A DNA stretch of 64,000 nt. Origin: Carya illinoinensis. Lineage: Eukaryota; Streptophyta; Magnoliopsida; Fagales; Juglandaceae. The position numbers were made by a program, and so were the translations under genes. Below the pieces are notes generated by a model. That model had not been told where the DNA came from, ran no database searches, and saw nothing but the letters and a program-made list of their open reading frames with translations. The stretch covers positions 35,230,001 through 35,294,000 of the forward strand of contig NC_056760.1 of the NCBI RefSeq assembly GCF_018687715.1, in the 5' to 3' direction. Numbering within the stretch: position 1 is the first letter of the stretch; the number at the start of each line of letters is the position of its first letter. This document shows positions 61,011 to 64,000 of the stretch, in pieces.

Positions 61011-61499
61011 AACCTCTTTGAGCGGCTAGGAGTTGGATGGTTCTGTGTGCGAAGAGGTAGCGCAGCAACCCTATGTTATGGGGAAGATTATGGGATGTGC
61101 ATGGCTATGTGGGTATATAAAGAGGTTTTGTAGGGTTTTGGTTCGTGTGAATTTGTTGGCTACCAAAAAGGAGAGTTTTCAAACTCAATCAAAACATAGA
61201 GATGTGGGCGTAAGTCGATTACATGATAAGAAATCTTCTAGACTAAGAAATAACTCTAGGGAAGATGGCAGAGGGAAATAATGTGGAGGAAAGAGAGGTA
61301 TAAAAATGAGAATTACGGCATGTAACTTCAATTAGTTATGAATTAGGAAACCCTTCGAAGTAAGAAATCACCCGTGATACATGGAAGAACTTATAAGTAC
61401 ACAATCTGATGAGTATACAAAAGCAAGGGATGCCTGGAATCACTGGCTCATCACACGAATGTGTGAGTTATGTCTAATTTTAATGGGCTTGAAACCAAA
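61011..61499. other. Intergenic, no gene recognised
   Basis: Nothing identifiable between the acidic fragment and the LTR start at 61500. Confidence 0.4.
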
Positions 61500-63600
61500 T
61501 GTGACACCCAAACTCACACGTATGGAAACGCGGGAATCGTGACGTTAGGATAATGATAACACAAGTCACGCATCCTAACAATAAGTGTCAAATGTGTATA
61601 CATGCAAAAAGTATATAACAAAAACGAAGTGGATAAGTTAAATAAGTCTACTAAGTACCAGAATTTTAAATATAGATTTACTCAAATAAAAGCGTTTAAA
61701 AAGAGTTATATAGTTATCCAAAATATATATATATATATATATATAAATAATACAAAGACCAAAACACATAGACAAGTAGAAAACAAATCCCAATACACGA
61801 AAACAACTCCAGGTCACTCCTCTGGCAGAGCCAAAGCCTCAAGCTCGATGTCCACATCTACATCAAAATCCACGATTCCATAAAACGAAACTGCAGGGTG
61901 TCGAATACCACATGGGATACGAATCTCAGTAAGTAATCAACCAAACAACCCACGAGATAAAAACACATTAATGCAACCAATATGTATGCATGCACATGAT
62001 GAAACATGCATGAGGCCAAAGACATCATTTTTTTCCAAAAATGACCATTTTCCAACACACATAAAAAATCTCATTTGACCCAAAACATGCCATTAAATAC
62101 TATTCGCCATATTTCTTGAAAACAATTTAAGCATAAATCCACAATTTTCTCAGAAAATGGTCCTCATATCCATTAAAACACAAATTGTCATTTTCTCAAA
62201 AAATTGTCTAACATATCCATTTATCCAATCACTATAGGCAGGAATCGCAGGCGGGACTACTACCATCCCTACCGTGTGCACCATAGGTGGGAATCACAGG
62301 CAGGACTACCACCATCCCTGCTTATCATCATTCCTACAGCTTGCACTATAGGCGAAAATTGCAGACAAGACTACCACCATCCTTACTTACCATCATCCCT
62401 ACTGAGTGTACCGTAGGAGGGACTCACAGATGGGACTCTACCACATCTCTGCTTACCACCATCTCTACTACTAATACTATAGACAGGAATCACTGGTGGG
62501 ACTCTACCACCATCCCTGCTTACCACCATCCTTACCGCTAGCACTGTAGGGGGAATCACAGACGGAACTCTACCACCATCCCTACCACGTGCAATGTAGG
62601 CAGGAATCACAAGTGGAACTACCACCATTCCTACATTCCTACAGCTTGCACTGTAGACGGGAATCGTAGGCGAGACTACCACCATCCCTACTTATCATCA
62701 TCCCTACCACATGCATCGTAGGCAGAAATCATAGGCGAGACTCTACCACAATCCTTGCTTACCACCATCCCTACAGTTCATTTTCCTTTCTCTTATTCCT
62801 TTCAATCCATTCAAATATACATGTACCCAAAATCCACTTTTTTAACATGAAAACCCAGTTTTCATCCTTAACACATGAACATGCATAAACACAACGATAA
62901 ATGTCATGTCACCAACACAACATATAAAATATTCAAACACAACATAAAAACACCAAGCAAAAACCAATTCCATAAACCAACCCATTCTCCAATCCAACCC
63001 AACCCTCATACTCCTTAGATTCAAAGTCCGACAGAACCAACCAGACTGCAGAAAATATGTTAGTGTAAAAATATATTCAAATCTCATAAAAGTTTTTGGA
63101 AAATTACTCATAGTGATGAAATATAACTTTTGGAAGATCAAGGTGGTACAAAATGTGGCTACACAACAACGTAACAATGTATTTCGAAACAAAGCCGTGG
63201 GTCTTAAAATGCCAAATTTTGAATGGGGACAAATGAAGACTTGGGTTGGCTAGAGAATGGTTTAGAGATGTTGGAGAAGCTAGTGGTGGTGGTTGTTGGT
63301 CGTGGGTGGCGGCGTGGGTGGCAGTTGGAGGCCAAAAAGTTCAAATCGAAAATGGAGATGGTAGGGCTTCGAGGGTGGCAGATCGGGGTTGAGGAAGGGT
63401 GGGGTTAAGTAGCCGGGAGGCTGTCGGTAAGGTGGTGAGAAAATAGCAGCCAATGGTAGCGGCATGGCGGCGCGCAAGCTCAAGGAAGCAGAGGCTTCTA
63501 GCTATGTGTGGTGGAGATTGGCGGCGCAGGAGGGGTTGAAAACGGAGGTGTGAGGTCACTAGCCGGTGGGGAAGGAGATGAGAGCGGCAGCGACGACAAT
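61500..63600 (-). repeat. Tekay-like LTR, minus orientation
   Basis: It starts TGTGACACCCAAACTCACACG, the reverse complement of an LTR end like that at 28150-28204. Further blocks line up in reverse with the 25784-28204 LTR: CTCTGGCAGAGCCAAAGCC (61817) with the CGGCTTCGCCAGAGT block (27868), AAAACCCAGTTTTCA (62849) with GAAAACTGGGTTTTC (27016), and a GC-rich GGCGG segment near 63300-63600. The outer end is not clear and no internal retrotransposon sequence follows within the window, so it may be a solo or truncated LTR. Confidence 0.65.
62231..62776. repeat. Minisatellite, unit about 65 bp, about 8 copies
   Basis: Diverged tandem units share TACCACCATCCCTAC, a CACTGTAGG-like block and GGAATCACAGGCGGGACT. 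Unit lengths vary by several bases. It lies inside the minus-strand LTR. Open frames across it are a by-product of the repeat. Confidence 0.85.
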
Positions 63601-64000
63601 AGGAGGCGCAAAAATACCTTGGTTACACAACCCTACTCTTTTTCAAAAGGAGTGCATGGTACTTACACAATTTATGACTGTATCTAGCATTACTCTGTAG
63701 GTAGGTAGAGAAGAAACTTTTGATTCTTGGTTATAGTTTTTGCTCTTCTTGTATTTTTGTTTCAACTATCATGATACTTAAATGAGCAAACTAAAGGCAT
63801 TTTTCATGAAATTATAGAGCTTTGATTCAACTTTGTAACGACAATTGACAAGTATATATCCGACCATTTTTGCAAATATTTGTTCCAACTTCAACATTCT
63901 CTACCATGTATAATCCAACTCAATTTTTTATACTAAGAATATTATATGCAAACACATTATTTTCACATAAAGTACTATTTCCCCCTTAATTAAATGAGAT
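63601..64000. other. Non-coding end of window
   Basis: AT-rich, with no feature recognised. Confidence 0.4.

Noticed and set aside
62204..62541. Two overlapping plus-strand open frames of 70 and 84 codons
   Set aside because: They are by-products of the minisatellite period and have repetitive, low-information translations.
62231..62776. CRISPR-like repeat array
   Set aside because: Units are diverged, contiguous tandem repeats without unique spacers, in plant nuclear DNA.

Overview
The window is nuclear DNA of a eudicot plant, probably a woody species. It is AT-rich, its genes have GT-AG introns, and it is dominated by plant transposable elements: Helitron, chromovirus Ty3/gypsy, Ty1/copia, hAT, MITEs and an endogenous pararetrovirus-like remnant. 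The few host genes are plant proteins. The repeat families look to me like those of Fagales/Juglandaceae genomes, but that is a weak impression and not a demonstrated assignment.

Layout. (1) 643-9398 is a decayed autonomous-type Helitron carrying Rep/PIF1-like helicase and RPA-like coding remnants. (2) 9399-13750 is the first copy of a segmental duplication carrying an intact PIG-C (GPI2) gene; a MITE and a 970-bp non-autonomous Helitron sit in its upstream flank. (3) 13750-31440 is a transposon-filled spacer. It holds an orphan PLAC8 terminal exon, a truncated Reina-like chromovirus with its 3' LTR, and a pararetrovirus-like remnant split in two by a 7.2-kb Tekay-like chromovirus, which itself carries a 0.6-kb hAT-like insertion. 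(4) 31446-34770 is the second duplication copy with a second intact PIG-C gene differing at 5 of 303 residues. (5) 34770-41500 holds MITEs and a decayed Ty1/copia element. (6) 41509-53665 is the gene-bearing part, all on the minus strand: a three-exon small secreted-peptide precursor of unknown family, a single-exon protamine-P1-like plant protein, and a four-exon POLAR-like polarity protein. (7) 55326-60311 is a complete hAT element with a perfect 8-bp target-site duplication and a twice-broken transposase. (8) 61500 to about 63600 is a minus-strand Tekay-like LTR containing a minisatellite.

Functional links. The host genes do not form a pathway. PIG-C acts in the first step of GPI-anchor synthesis in the ER, POLAR-like proteins act in cell polarity during asymmetric division, the protamine-like protein is uncharacterised, and the small secreted protein may be a signalling peptide. 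The window mainly documents repeated transposon activity around a duplicated housekeeping gene. The observations most worth following are the putative peptide gene, the hairpin and telo-box cluster inside the hAT element, the Helitron boundaries read against the paralogous copy, and the three-level nesting at 18932-31140.
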